Origin: Reyranella massiliensis 521
GTDB taxonomy: Bacteria > Pseudomonadota > Alphaproteobacteria > Reyranellales > Reyranellaceae
Assembly (NCBI GenBank): GCA_945860205.1
Contig: CAMARK010000056.1
Coordinates: 1 to 32,065 of the forward strand
DNA length: 32,065 nucleotides
Reading direction: 5' to 3'
Made by a program: the position numbers and the translations under genes. The notes under the pieces are model-generated. The model did no database searches, had not been told where the DNA came from, and saw only the letters and a program-made list of their open reading frames with translations. This document shows positions 6,539-14,782 of the stretch, piece after piece (the first letter of the stretch is position 1; each line of letters opens with the position of its first letter).

Positions 6539-8077
6539 ATGACCGCTGGCATTGTCGTCGAGACCGCGTCCGGGAAAGTGCGTGGCGAAATGGAGCGCGG
6601 CGTCAGCGTCTTCAAGGGCATTCCCTATGCAGCACCGCCGCTGGGGCCGTTGCGCCTGCGGCCGCCGCGCAAGGTCGAACCATGGGCCGGCGTGCGCGAG
6701 GCCGTGGCCTACGGCAACATGTCGGTGCAGAGCGTAAACGTGTTTCGCCTGCCGCCGGACCTCCTGCAGATCTTCACCCTGGCGGGCCGCCAGAAGCTCG
6801 ACGAGGACTGTCTTTATCTCAACGTCTGGTCGTCTGGCCTGCGCGGGGCCACGCGGCCGGTGCTGTTCTGGTGCCATGGCGGCGCCTTCATCACCGGCTC
6901 CGGCTCCTCGCCGTGGTCCGACGGCGCCAACCTCTGCCGTGCCGACGATGTCGTGGTGGTCTCGTTCAATCACCGCCTGGGCGCGCTGGGCTATCTCCAT
7001 CTCGAAGACATTGCCGGCGACGATTTCGCCGGCGCCGGCACGGCCGGCGTGATGGATATCGTGGCCGCGCTCGAATGGGTGCGGGACAATATCGCTTCGT
7101 TCGGCGGTGATCCCGGCAACGTCACGATCTTCGGCGAGTCGGGCGGTGGCGCCAAGGTGAGCGTGCTGATGGCGCTGCCCGGCGCCCAGGGCCTGTTCCA
7201 CAAGGCCATCATCCAGAGCGGGCCCGCGGTGCAGATGGCCGAGCGCGCTGATGGCACCAACACCGCGCGTCAGGTGCTGGCGCATCTTGGACTGGAGGCG
7301 GCGCAGGCGGGCGACCTGCGCAAGATTCCGGCGGCGCGCCTGCTCGAAGCGCAGGTCGCGGTGCTGGCCGGCATCGCCCACTCGAGCACTGCCGACCGGC
7401 GCCGGCTCGGCTTCAATCCCGTGATCGACGGCAAGATCTTCCCCGGTGGGCCTTTTGCGCCCGCGGCGCCCGGCGTCTCGGCCGACGTGCCGCTGATGAT
7501 CGGCTCCAACAAGGACGAGATGACCTTGTTCCTGGGCCACCTGCCGTGGGTGGCCGACGCCACCTTCGAGAATCTGCCCGAGGGGCTAAAACCCTATCTC
7601 GGCGCGCGCACGGCCGAGGTGCTGGCGTCTTATCGCAAGGCACAGCCAACGAAGCGCGCCGACGAGATCGCCATTTCCATCGTCTCCGATCTTGGCGTCC
7701 GTTCGCTGTCGTTGCAGATCGCCGACCGCAAGCTGGCGCAAAAGGCGGCCCCGGTGTTCGTCTATCTCTTCGCCTGGGAGACGCCGGTCCTCGGCGGCCG
7801 GCTGCGCTCCTGCCACACGCTGGAAATCCCCTTCGTGTTCGGCAATGTCGAGACCGCCGCACTCACAGGCAACGACCCTTCGCGCGTGAAACTTGCGGAC
7901 AAGATGAGCCGCGCGTGGCTGGCCTTTGCCCGCCACGGCCGGCCGAACCATGGCGGACTGCCGGCGTGGCCGGGCTATTCGACCGATACGCGCGCCACAA
8001 TGATCTTCGACACGACGTGCCGGATCGAGAACGACCCCTACGGCACCGAACGACTTGTATGGGAGACAAGGCCATGA
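6539..8077 (+). CDS. Type B carboxylesterase / lipase family protein
   Basis: A 512-residue alpha/beta hydrolase. The family signatures are present: EDCLYLNVW at residues 89-97, the oxyanion-hole segment CHGGAFITGSG at 112-122, and the nucleophile elbow FGESGGGAK with Ser201. The acidic member is probably Glu327 in GSNKDEMTLF and the histidine His426 in SCHTLEIPF. The start is the ATG at 6539, with GGGAG upstream; earlier in-frame codons lie inside the divergent gene. No signal peptide is seen, so it acts in the cytoplasm. Its stop overlaps the next start (ATGA). The neighbours, an enolase-superfamily enzyme and an amidohydrolase, suggest it hydrolyses an ester or lactone at the head of a catabolic route (inference). 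Confidence 0.93.
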   Translation: MTAGIVVETASGKVRGEMERGVSVFKGIPYAAPPLGPLRLRPPRKVEPWAGVREAVAYGNMSVQSVNVFRLPPDLLQIFTLAGRQKLDEDCLYLNVWSSGLRGATRPVLFWCHGGAFITGSGSSPWSDGANLCRADDVVVVSFNHRLGALGYLHLEDIAGDDFAGAGTAGVMDIVAALEWVRDNIASFGGDPGNVTIFGESGGGAKVSVLMALPGAQGLFHKAIIQSGPAVQMAERADGTNTARQVLAHLGLEAAQAGDLRKIPAARLLEAQVAVLAGIAHSSTADRRRLGFNPVIDGKIFPGGPFAPAAPGVSADVPLMIGSNKDEMTLFLGHLPWVADATFENLPEGLKPYLGARTAEVLASYRKAQPTKRADEIAISIVSDLGVRSLSLQIADRKLAQKAAPVFVYLFAWETPVLGGRLRSCHTLEIPFVFGNVETAALTGNDPSRVKLADKMSRAWLAFARHGRPNHGGLPAWPGYSTDTRATMIFDTTCRIENDPYGTERLVWETRP

Positions 8078-9177
8078 AAATCACCGACGTCACGCTCACG
8101 CTGTTCGCTTGGGATGACATTCCGCCGACCACCTACGGCGCTCACAGCCGCTTCTCGGGTTCGAGCGCCTTAGGACTGCTGCGGATCCTCACCGACGACG
8201 GCGTCGAGGGGAATGCCTTCCTGGGCTCGGCCTCCAACTCGGCGACGACGGACGGTCATGGGCTCATCACCCACCTGAAGCCGATGCTGATGGGCCGCAA
8301 TCCGCTGCATCGCGAAGCGCTCGTCCAGGATCTATGGAAGAAGCAGCGCGCCTGCGGCGTGCGCGCGATCGGCGCCGTCGACGTGGCGCTGTGGGACCTT
8401 CTAGGCAAGTCGATGGGCCAGCCGATCCACCGGCTGCTCGGCACCTATCGCGAATCGGTGCCGGCCTATGCGAGCTCGGCCGTGATGTCGTCGCCGACCG
8501 AATATGCCGAGGAGGCGATGCGCTTCAAGGAGGGCGGCTGGGCTGCCTACAAGATCCATCCGCCGACGCGCTGGAAGGAAGACATCAAGGTCTGCGAGGC
8601 CGTGCGCAAGGCGGTCGGCGACTACACGATCATGCTCGACTCGACCTGGAGCTACGACTATCCGGCGGCCGTTCGCGTCGGCCGCGCCGTCGAGGAGATG
8701 GATTACTACTGGTACGAGGACCCGCTGGCCGACCAGGACATCTATAACTACGTGAAGCTGAAGCAGCAGCTCTCGATCCCGATCATGGCCACCGAGTATC
8801 CCATCACCGGCCTCGATTCCTACCAGCCCTGGATCATGCTGCAGGCGACCGACTTTTTGCGCGGCGATGTGGCCGTCAAGGGCGGCATCACCACCCTGGT
8901 GAAGACGGCGCATCTCGCCGAGTCCTTCCGCATGAACTACGAGGTCCACCACGGCGGCAATTCGCTGAACAACGTCGCCAACCTGCATGTCATCGCCTCG
9001 ATGAAGAACACGAACTTCTTCGAGGTACTGCTGCCGGATGCGGCACAGAAATACGGGCTGGAGCACGACATCGTCGTCGGCCGTGACGGCATGGTGCATG
9101 TGCCCAACGGCCCCGGCCTGGGTGCGACCATCGATTTCAAGCTGATCGAGCGGAAGAAGGTGGCGGTGTTGACGTAA
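8074..9177 (+). CDS. Mandelate racemase / muconate lactonizing enzyme family protein (probable sugar-acid dehydratase)
   Basis: A 367-residue member of the enolase superfamily, with an N-terminal capping domain to about residue 125 and a TIM barrel after it. Visible active-site residues are Lys160-Ile-His162 at the end of the second barrel strand, metal ligands Asp189 (MLDSTW), Glu215 (WYEDPL) and Glu241 (ATEYP), Asp265, the His292-His293 pair (YEVHHGGN) and Glu317 (FFEVLLP). This is the mandelate-racemase-subgroup layout with K-x-H instead of the K-x-K of mandelate racemase itself, and the His-Asp dyad suggests abstraction of a proton alpha to a carboxylate. Dehydration of an aldonic-type acid or a racemization are both possible. 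It overlaps the esterase stop by four bases. Confidence 0.9.
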   Translation: MKITDVTLTLFAWDDIPPTTYGAHSRFSGSSALGLLRILTDDGVEGNAFLGSASNSATTDGHGLITHLKPMLMGRNPLHREALVQDLWKKQRACGVRAIGAVDVALWDLLGKSMGQPIHRLLGTYRESVPAYASSAVMSSPTEYAEEAMRFKEGGWAAYKIHPPTRWKEDIKVCEAVRKAVGDYTIMLDSTWSYDYPAAVRVGRAVEEMDYYWYEDPLADQDIYNYVKLKQQLSIPIMATEYPITGLDSYQPWIMLQATDFLRGDVAVKGGITTLVKTAHLAESFRMNYEVHHGGNSLNNVANLHVIASMKNTNFFEVLLPDAAQKYGLEHDIVVGRDGMVHVPNGPGLGATIDFKLIERKKVAVLT

Positions 9178-9178
9178 C

Positions 9179-10270
9179 ATGATCATCGATTGCCACGCTC
9201 ACATCTTCACGCACTGGATCGGCGCCTGCGGACATCCGTCGCGCGAGGTCCACAAGCGCTACCTGCAGCGCGTCGTGACCCGCACAGTGGCACCTACCTT
9301 CCGCCTTCGAGATGGCGCGCGCGTCGACACCAAGGCGCTGTTCCGGGCAGGAGAGGAGAGCTGGAGCGGGCTCAACGACGTCGATTTCCGCGTCGGCCGT
9401 TTCGGCCAGCTCGAGTTCACGCACGAGGGCGAGGATTACGGCGTCCAGTACATGCCCGTGGGCATGCAGGAGCAGGTGGCGCCGCCCGAGCTCATGCTGG
9501 CGCAGATGATGAACGCCGGCGTCGATCATTGCATCCTGCAGGCGGGCGGCGGCTACGGCGCGATGACCGACATGAATGCCTTCGCCGGGCGGCAATACCC
9601 CGAGCGCATCACCGGGTTGATGCATGTCGACGAAGCGATGGCGGGCAAGCCCCAGCAGCTCGCCGAGGTCGATCGCGCGGTCGATGAGCTTGGATTGCGC
9701 GGTCTCTACTTCGGGGTCGATGCGATGAGCCGCCATGGCTTCCCGTGGGCACTCGACGCCGACGAAATGGCGCCGTTCTGGGACAAGCTCGCGCAGCGGG
9801 ACATCCTGCTGTGCTTCGAGATGAGTTCGGGGCCGGGCTACGACTTGGCGGGCTACATGGCGAACCTCTCCGCGTTCGGTCGCGTGCTGAAGCGCCATCC
9901 CGGCTTGCGCGTGCACATGGCGATGAGCCCACCGATTGCGTTCTTTGCGCGCAACGGCCGCTACCAGTTCCCCGACGAGGCGCTCACTGTCTGGCGCCAC
10001 GAGCCGATGGTGCTCGAGCTGATGTTCCCGATCACCTATGGCGGGGTGTGGGACTACCCCTATCCCGAGGCGCAGGTGCTGATCGAAGACATGAAGAACC
10101 AGTTCGGCGCGCACCGGCTGATCTGGGGCTCCGACATGCCGAACGTGGAGCGGTTCTGCACTTATAAGCAGTCGCTCGACTATGTGAGGCGGTACTGCCC
10201 GTTCCTGACGGCGCGCGAGAAGGACCTGATCCTGGGCGACACCTGCGCGGCCTTTTACGGGATCGGCTAA
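9179..10270 (+). CDS. Amidohydrolase family protein (amidohydrolase_2 type)
   Basis: A 363-residue metal-dependent TIM-barrel hydrolase or decarboxylase. The H-x-H metal motif is at residues 6-8 (DCHAHIF), conserved histidines lie in MHVDEA and in LRVHMAMSP, and the barrel-end aspartate is Asp319 in IWGSDMPN. This layout is that of the ACMSD/gamma-resorcylate-decarboxylase/4-oxalomesaconate-hydratase group, so hydrolysis, decarboxylation or hydration of a carboxylated compound are all possible. It begins one base after the enolase-family stop, so it completes a three-gene operon. Start ATG at 9179 places the metal motif right at the N-terminus, as usual. Substrate unknown. Confidence 0.9.
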   Translation: MIIDCHAHIFTHWIGACGHPSREVHKRYLQRVVTRTVAPTFRLRDGARVDTKALFRAGEESWSGLNDVDFRVGRFGQLEFTHEGEDYGVQYMPVGMQEQVAPPELMLAQMMNAGVDHCILQAGGGYGAMTDMNAFAGRQYPERITGLMHVDEAMAGKPQQLAEVDRAVDELGLRGLYFGVDAMSRHGFPWALDADEMAPFWDKLAQRDILLCFEMSSGPGYDLAGYMANLSAFGRVLKRHPGLRVHMAMSPPIAFFARNGRYQFPDEALTVWRHEPMVLELMFPITYGGVWDYPYPEAQVLIEDMKNQFGAHRLIWGSDMPNVERFCTYKQSLDYVRRYCPFLTAREKDLILGDTCAAFYGIG

Positions 10271-10284
10271 CGTCTGGTCAGACG
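10271..10284. terminator. Palindrome CGTCTG-GT-CAGACG between convergent genes
   Basis: Perfect 6+2+6 inverted repeat directly after the amidohydrolase stop and reaching into the last codons of the convergent isomerase gene. As RNA it would form a five-pair stem with a four-base loop in either direction. There is no T-run, so a bidirectional terminator is only a weak suggestion. Confidence 0.25.
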
Positions 10285-11147
10285 ACGGTGCGATGCCGCT
10301 CGACGCAGGTCGCCAGGACCGTGTCGAGCGGCTGGCTCCACCAGCGCTCGGAGAAGATTTCGGCTTCGGAGAAGCCTGCGAAGCCCGCGTCTTCGACCGC
10401 TTGCCGGATGCGGCGCAATTCGATCACGCCGTCGCCCATCATGCCGCGGTCATTCAAAAGGTCGGTGGTCGGCACCAGCCAGTCGCAGACGTGGTAGGCG
10501 AGCAGCCGCTGGTCGCGGCCGGCGCGGGCGATGCCAGCGTAGAGATCCGGATCCCACCACGTGTGATAGACGTCGACCGCGACGCCCAGCGCACCGCTGC
10601 GGCCGCCGGGATCGAGGCTGTCGGCGATGTCGAGCGCCTGGGCCAGCGTGTTCACCGCGGCGCGGTCGGCGGCGTACATCGGATGCAGCGGCTCGATTGC
10701 CAGCGGCAGCCTGGCCGTGCGGGCATAGGCCAATAGCTCGGCGATGCCGTCCTCGATCATGGCCCGCGCCGCGACAAGGTCCTTCGATGGCGTCGAGCCG
10801 GGGCGAGCGTATTGCGGCAGGCCGCCCGCCACCAGGATGAGGCAGGGCGCGCCCATCGCCGCGGCCTCGTCGACTGCACGCCGGTTGTCGTCGCGCGCCG
10901 CGGTGCGGTGCTCGCCCGAGGCCGGGAACAAACCGCCACGGCAATAGCCAGAAAGTTTCAGGCCGGCGTCCTTGACCAGGCGGACGGCCCGGTCGAGGCC
11001 GACGCTCGCCACCTGGTCGCGCCACGGGCTGATAGCTGGAATGCCGTGACGCGCGCAGGCTTCTAAGATGGCTAAAAGATCGCCCTGGCGCCGGACGGTC
11101 GCCGTGTTGACCGAGAGATGGCGCGGGCCGTCGCTGAAATCGCGCAT
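10278..11147 (-). CDS. Sugar phosphate isomerase/epimerase (xylose isomerase-like TIM barrel)
   Basis: A 289-residue protein of the AP endonuclease 2 / xylose isomerase-like fold. The usual divalent-metal ligands can be placed: Glu152 (LAIEPLHP), Asp192 with His195 (VAVDVYHTWW), His219 (AYHVCDW) and Glu263 (SEAEIFSE). Such proteins isomerize or epimerize sugars and cyclitol-type ketones; 2-keto-myo-inositol dehydratase and hydroxypyruvate isomerase are relatives. It starts 4 bp after the DUF993 gene and is the last gene of that operon. Together with a Gfo/Idh/MocA dehydrogenase it points to catabolism of an oxidized sugar or polyol. The exact reaction is not readable. Confidence 0.88.
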   Translation of the reverse strand: MRDFSDGPRHLSVNTATVRRQGDLLAILEACARHGIPAISPWRDQVASVGLDRAVRLVKDAGLKLSGYCRGGLFPASGEHRTAARDDNRRAVDEAAAMGAPCLILVAGGLPQYARPGSTPSKDLVAARAMIEDGIAELLAYARTARLPLAIEPLHPMYAADRAAVNTLAQALDIADSLDPGGRSGALGVAVDVYHTWWDPDLYAGIARAGRDQRLLAYHVCDWLVPTTDLLNDRGMMGDGVIELRRIRQAVEDAGFAGFSEAEIFSERWWSQPLDTVLATCVERHRTVV

Positions 11148-11151
11148 CGGC

Positions 11152-12321
11152 TCAGGTCGCGATGCCGCGCACGGCGAGGACGGCCTTCATGCGCGCCGCG
11201 GCCTGCTCGGGATCGCGAAACAGCCCCGCCTTGTCGGCCAGCCGGAACAGCTCGGCGAGATGCAGCGTCGAGCGCGCACTCTCCTGGCCGCCGACCATGG
11301 TGAAATGGTCCTGATGGCCGTTGAGATAGGCCATGAACACGACGCCGGTCTTGTAGAACTGCGTCGGCTTGCGGAAGATATGCCGCGACAGCGGCACCGT
11401 CGGCGCAAAGATGGCGTGGAACTTCTTGAGGTCGTTGCCGGCCAGCGCCGAGAGCGCAGCGGTGGCGGCAGGTGCGATGGCGTCGAAGATGCCGAGCAGG
11501 GCGTGCGAATAGCCCTGGTCGTCGCCCGCGATCAGTTCGGCATAATTGAAGTCGTCGCCGGTATACATTTTTACGCGCTTGTCGAGCCGGCGGCGCATGG
11601 CGATCTCCTTGTCCTTGTCGAGGAGGGAGATTTTTACGCCGTCGATTTTCGCCGCCGACCGGTTGATGACGTCCAGCGCCGTTTCCATCGCCGGGGCGAA
11701 ATCGGCCGAACCCCAGTAGCCGGCAAGTGCTGGATCAAACATGTCGCCCAGCCAATGGATGATCACAGGCTCGCGTACCTGGCCCAGAACGCGATCATAG
11801 ACGCGGGCATAGTCGTCGGGCGATTTCGCGACCCGCACCAGGGCGCGGGACGCCATCAGGATGATGCGGCCGCCGACCGCCTCGATGGAAGCGATCTGCT
11901 CTTCATAGGCGCGGATGACCTCGTCGACCGAGCGCACGGCGCCGAGGTCGAGATGGTCCGTGCCGGCGCCGGAGAAGACGACGGCGCCGGTACGGCCGCG
12001 CGACGCCGCGACCGAGCGCTTGATCAGCTCCAGCGCCATCTTCCAGTCGAGCCCCATGCCGCGCTGGGCAGTGTCCATGGCTTCAGCGACGCCGAGACCA
12101 AGGTCCCAGAGATACTCGCGGTAGGCGATGGTGCGGTCCCAGTCGGGCGCGGCCTGCAGCCAGGGATCGATGTCGGCGTTGGGATCGGCCACGACGTGGG
12201 CGGCGGCCAAAGCGACCCGGTTGAGCGGTCGCGTCACGCGGTCGGGGAAATGCGCGGCCGTCGACAGCGTGTAGGGCGAGAGGTGGCCGCCGAGCGCGGG
12301 CAGGGGCAGGACGATCGACAT
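11152..12321 (-). CDS. DUF993 family protein (dihydrodipicolinate synthase-like barrel)
   Basis: A 389-residue protein I recognise as the DUF993 family, distantly related to dihydrodipicolinate synthase/N-acetylneuraminate lyase aldolases. Features supporting a lyase-like barrel are GAVVFSGAGTDHLDLG, GRIILMASRALVRVAK, the EPVIIHWLGDMFDP strand and a central KIDGVKISLLDKDKE, in which the VK(I/L)S lysine near residue 235 sits where the Schiff-base lysine of that superfamily is found. No signal peptide. It lies 24 bp after the dehydrogenase gene and 4 bp before the isomerase gene in one operon. A retro-aldol or aldol step on the oxidized sugar is a reasonable inference, not shown. Confidence 0.8.
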   Translation of the reverse strand: MSIVLPLPALGGHLSPYTLSTAAHFPDRVTRPLNRVALAAAHVVADPNADIDPWLQAAPDWDRTIAYREYLWDLGLGVAEAMDTAQRGMGLDWKMALELIKRSVAASRGRTGAVVFSGAGTDHLDLGAVRSVDEVIRAYEEQIASIEAVGGRIILMASRALVRVAKSPDDYARVYDRVLGQVREPVIIHWLGDMFDPALAGYWGSADFAPAMETALDVINRSAAKIDGVKISLLDKDKEIAMRRRLDKRVKMYTGDDFNYAELIAGDDQGYSHALLGIFDAIAPAATAALSALAGNDLKKFHAIFAPTVPLSRHIFRKPTQFYKTGVVFMAYLNGHQDHFTMVGGQESARSTLHLAELFRLADKAGLFRDPEQAAARMKAVLAVRGIAT

Positions 12322-12345
12322 GGAAGCCTCCCTAGATTTTCAGCC

Positions 12346-13497
12346 TCAGACTTCCAGAGGGGGAACATCGACCCAGCGCCGTTCCTTCCAGCTCTGATGC
12401 GCGCATTCGACGAGCTGCACGCCCTTGGCGCCTTCGACCAGCGTGTGCGGGAAGGGCGCATCCTCGACGACGTGGCGGATGAACATCTCCCACTCGGCCT
12501 TGAAGCCGTTATCGTAGACGACGTTGTCGGGTACCTTCTGCCAGCTGTCGTAGAAATCGATGGTCTGCTTCTGGTCGGGGTTCCACACCGGCCGCGGCGT
12601 GGCGGTGCGCGGCTGGATCATGCAGTCGCTCAAGCCGGCGACCGCGGAGCCCAGCGTGCCGTCGACCTGGAAAGTCACGAGATCGTCGCGATAGACGCGC
12701 ACCGCCCAGCTCATGTTGATGTGGGCGATCACGCCGCCCTCGAGCTGAAAGCTGGCGTAAGCCGCATCGTCGGCGGTCGCGGCGTAGCGCTTGCCGGCCT
12801 CGTCGACCCGCTCGGGAATATGGGTTGCCGCGATGCAAGACACCGACTGGACCTTGCCGAACAGATTGTCGAGCACGTAGCGCCAGTGGCAGACCATGTC
12901 GAGCACGATGCCGCCGCCATCCTCGGTGCGGTAGTTCCACGACGGCCGCTGGGCCGCCTGCCAGTCGCCCTCGAACACCCAGTAACCGAACTCGCCGCGC
13001 ACCGAGAAGATGCGGCCGAAGAAGCCGGAGTCGCGCAGCATCTTGATCTTCTGCAGGCCGGGAAGGAACAATTTGTCCTGCACCGTGCCATTCTTGACGC
13101 CCTTCTGCTTGGCCAGCCGGCAGATCTTCAGCGCCTCGGCGAGGTTGGTGGCGATCGGCTTCTCGCAATAGATGTGCTTGCCGGCGTTGATAGCCTTTTC
13201 GAGCAGGGTCGGGCGCATCTGCGTCGTAGCCGTGTCGAAGAAGATGTGGTTCTTGGCACTGGCGATCTCGGCGTCGACGTCGGTGCTCCAGCGCAAGCCC
13301 CCGTGCTGCTCGGCCAGCGTCTTCACCTTGTCGGCGCTGCGGCTGACCAGCACCGGGTCGAGCTGGACCCGCGAGCCGTCCGACATCAGCACGCCGCCCT
13401 GGGCGCGGATCGCCGCGACCGAGCGGATCAGGTGCTGGTTGACGCCCATGCGTCCGCTGACGCCGTTCATGATGAGGCCGAGAGTGCGTGTCGCCAT
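12346..13497 (-). CDS. Gfo/Idh/MocA family NAD(P)-dependent oxidoreductase
   Basis: A 383-residue dehydrogenase. The N-terminal Rossmann domain starts LGLIMNGVSGRMGVNQHLIRS, unusual in resembling the G-x-x-G-x-M-G loop of DapB. The family motif EKP is at residues 112-114 (YCEKPIATN), and the catalytic Asp/His region is GGGIVLDMVCHWRYV. The longer frame to 13533 was rejected because the ATG at 13497 has GAGGAA about ten bases upstream and fits the fold. It is the first structural gene after the TetR regulator; a palindrome lies 38 bases before its start. It probably oxidizes a sugar, inositol or sugar acid as the first step of the operon's pathway. Confidence 0.92.
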   Translation of the reverse strand: MATRTLGLIMNGVSGRMGVNQHLIRSVAAIRAQGGVLMSDGSRVQLDPVLVSRSADKVKTLAEQHGGLRWSTDVDAEIASAKNHIFFDTATTQMRPTLLEKAINAGKHIYCEKPIATNLAEALKICRLAKQKGVKNGTVQDKLFLPGLQKIKMLRDSGFFGRIFSVRGEFGYWVFEGDWQAAQRPSWNYRTEDGGGIVLDMVCHWRYVLDNLFGKVQSVSCIAATHIPERVDEAGKRYAATADDAAYASFQLEGGVIAHINMSWAVRVYRDDLVTFQVDGTLGSAVAGLSDCMIQPRTATPRPVWNPDQKQTIDFYDSWQKVPDNVVYDNGFKAEWEMFIRHVVEDAPFPHTLVEGAKGVQLVECAHQSWKERRWVDVPPLEV

Positions 13498-13534
13498 GAG
13501 CCATTTCCTCGATGGGGGTCTTTGCGCCCCCAAG

Positions 13535-13548
13535 TAACCAGATGGTTA
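13535..13548. promoter_or_regulatory. Palindrome TAACCA-GA-TGGTTA, probable TetR operator
   Basis: Perfect 6+2+6 inverted repeat in the 88-bp gap between the TetR-family gene and the dehydrogenase operon that follows it on the same strand. Its size and symmetry suit a TetR dimer, and its place 38 bases before the ATG suits promoter or leader blocking. No second copy was found in front of the tetR gene itself, so the regulator may control the operon without tight autoregulation. Confidence 0.6.
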
Positions 13549-13564
13549 ATTGCTCCTATAGGCC

Positions 13565-13585
13565 GCCCGGCTTGTCAAGCCGGGC
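13565..13585 (-). terminator. GC-rich hairpin right after the TetR gene
   Basis: A perfect nine-pair stem (GCCCGGCTT / AAGCCGGGC) with a three-base loop starts at the base next to the TetR stop codon. No run of T follows, so it may be a rho-independent-like terminator of reduced strength or an RNA stability hairpin. It separates the regulator from the dehydrogenase operon, consistent with the operon having its own promoter in the remaining gap. The minus-strand loop also happens to spell TTGACA. Confidence 0.5.
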
Positions 13586-14272
13586 TCAGGATTTCCGCGC
13601 CGAGGTTGCGCTGATCGCCCGCAGCACGAAGCCAACCACGTGTTCTATTCGCTGGTTGAGGGCCCTGCGCGCCTTGAGGTCGCGCGCGAACACCACCGTC
13701 AGCGTGTGGATGTTGGAGACGTAGAAGAAGCAGAGCGAGGCGATCGAGATGTATAGTTGCAGCGGATCGATCCCCGGACGCGTGACGCCGAGCTTTTGGC
13801 CCTTCCTGAGGATCCGCCCCACCGTGGCCACGACGGCCGAATTCATGTCGGGCATCTGCAGCGACTTCTTGAGGTGTAGCGCGCGGTGGAGGTTCTCGGT
13901 GTTGAGCAGCGCCACGAAGCTCGGATTGGCGTTGAAGTAGGCCCAGGTGAAGCGCACCAGCCGCTCGACCGCGGCCAGCGGCTCGAGTTCCTCGAGCCGG
14001 AGTTCGCGCTCGGCCGTCCTGATGTCGGCGTAGGCGCGTTCGAGCGTGGCGAGATAGAGCGCTTCCTTGTTGCCGATATAGTAGTAGAGCAACCGCTTGT
14101 TGGCCTGCGCCGTCCGGGCAATCCGGTCGACCCGCGCGCCCATGTAGCCGTGGTCGGCGAATTCGAGCCGGGCCGCCGCCAGGATGCGGAGCTTGGTGGC
14201 GCCCGCGTCGCGAACCGCAAGCTTGAGGCGGGGTGTCTTGCCGTGAGGTGTCTTGTCGTCGTGCCGTTTCAT
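13586..14272 (-). CDS. TetR/AcrR family transcriptional regulator
   Basis: A 228-residue regulator with a basic, disordered N-terminal tail (residues 1-25) and a TetR helix-turn-helix at about 26-72: [20 protein letters not shown], then [23 protein letters not shown]. The [16 protein letters not shown] end of the recognition helix is textbook TetR. The C-terminal ligand domain has hydrophobic helices ([18 protein letters not shown]). It is transcribed ahead of the dehydrogenase/DUF993/isomerase operon, with a hairpin and a palindrome between. It most likely represses that operon until a pathway intermediate binds (inference from position). Confidence 0.92.
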   Translation of the reverse strand: MKRHDDKTPHGKTPRLKLAVRDAGATKLRILAAARLEFADHGYMGARVDRIARTAQANKRLLYYYIGNKEALYLATLERAYADIRTAERELRLEELEPLAAVERLVRFTWAYFNANPSFVALLNTENLHRALHLKKSLQMPDMNSAVVATVGRILRKGQKLGVTRPGIDPLQLYISIASLCFFYVSNIHTLTVVFARDLKARRALNQRIEHVVGFVLRAISATSARKS

Positions 14273-14308
14273 CTTGTTATCCCAACCGAACCAAGGGACG
14301 CTTGGCCG

Positions 14309-14773
14309 GTGACAATCTCCCTCTACATCGACGCCGACGCCTGCCCGGTCAAGGCGGAGATCTACCGCGTCGCCGAACGCTACGGGCTGAAAGTCTATGT
14401 GGTGAGCAACGCCTACATCAACGTGCCGCGCGATCCGCGCATCGAGCGCGTGGTGGTCAGCGACGGCTTCGATGCCGCCGACGACTGGATCGCCGAACGC
14501 GTCGGGCCTGGGGATATTGTGATCACCTCGGACATTCCCCTGGCCGACCGCAGCCTGAAAAAGGGCGCGGCGGCGATCGGCTCGACCGGCGTCGCCTTCA
14601 CCACCTCGTCGATCGGCATGGCGATGGCTAGCCGCGAGCTGATGTCCAACCTGCGGGCGATGGGCGAGGCGACGGGCGGTCCCAAGCCGATGAGCCAGCG
14701 CGACCGCTCGCGCTTCCTGTCGACGCTCGACGAGACGATCCAGAAACTGCGGCGGGCGGAACGCCCCGGCTGA
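14309..14773 (+). CDS. YaiI/YqxD family protein (DUF188)
   Basis: A 154-residue protein of the conserved UPF0178/YaiI family. It begins [20 protein letters not shown], the family hallmark (IDADACPVK), followed by [27 protein letters not shown] and [16 protein letters not shown]. The fold is related to PIN/NYN-type nuclease domains, with conserved acidic residues Asp8, Asp10 and a later ITSDIPLA aspartate, but no activity is established. The start is a GTG at 14309 with AAGGGA upstream; the longer frame runs into the divergent TetR gene. It is divergent from TetR with a 36-bp gap and convergent with the next gene. Confidence 0.92.
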   Translation: MTISLYIDADACPVKAEIYRVAERYGLKVYVVSNAYINVPRDPRIERVVVSDGFDAADDWIAERVGPGDIVITSDIPLADRSLKKGAAAIGSTGVAFTTSSIGMAMASRELMSNLRAMGEATGGPKPMSQRDRSRFLSTLDETIQKLRRAERPG

Positions 14774-14782
14774 AGTGCCGTC

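Noticed and set aside
11068..13614. An 848-codon open frame on the plus strand across the isomerase, DUF993 and dehydrogenase genes
   Set aside because: It is antisense to three well-supported genes; its translation is rich in Arg/Ala/Asp/His with no family motifs, as expected from the complementary frame of GC-rich coding DNA.
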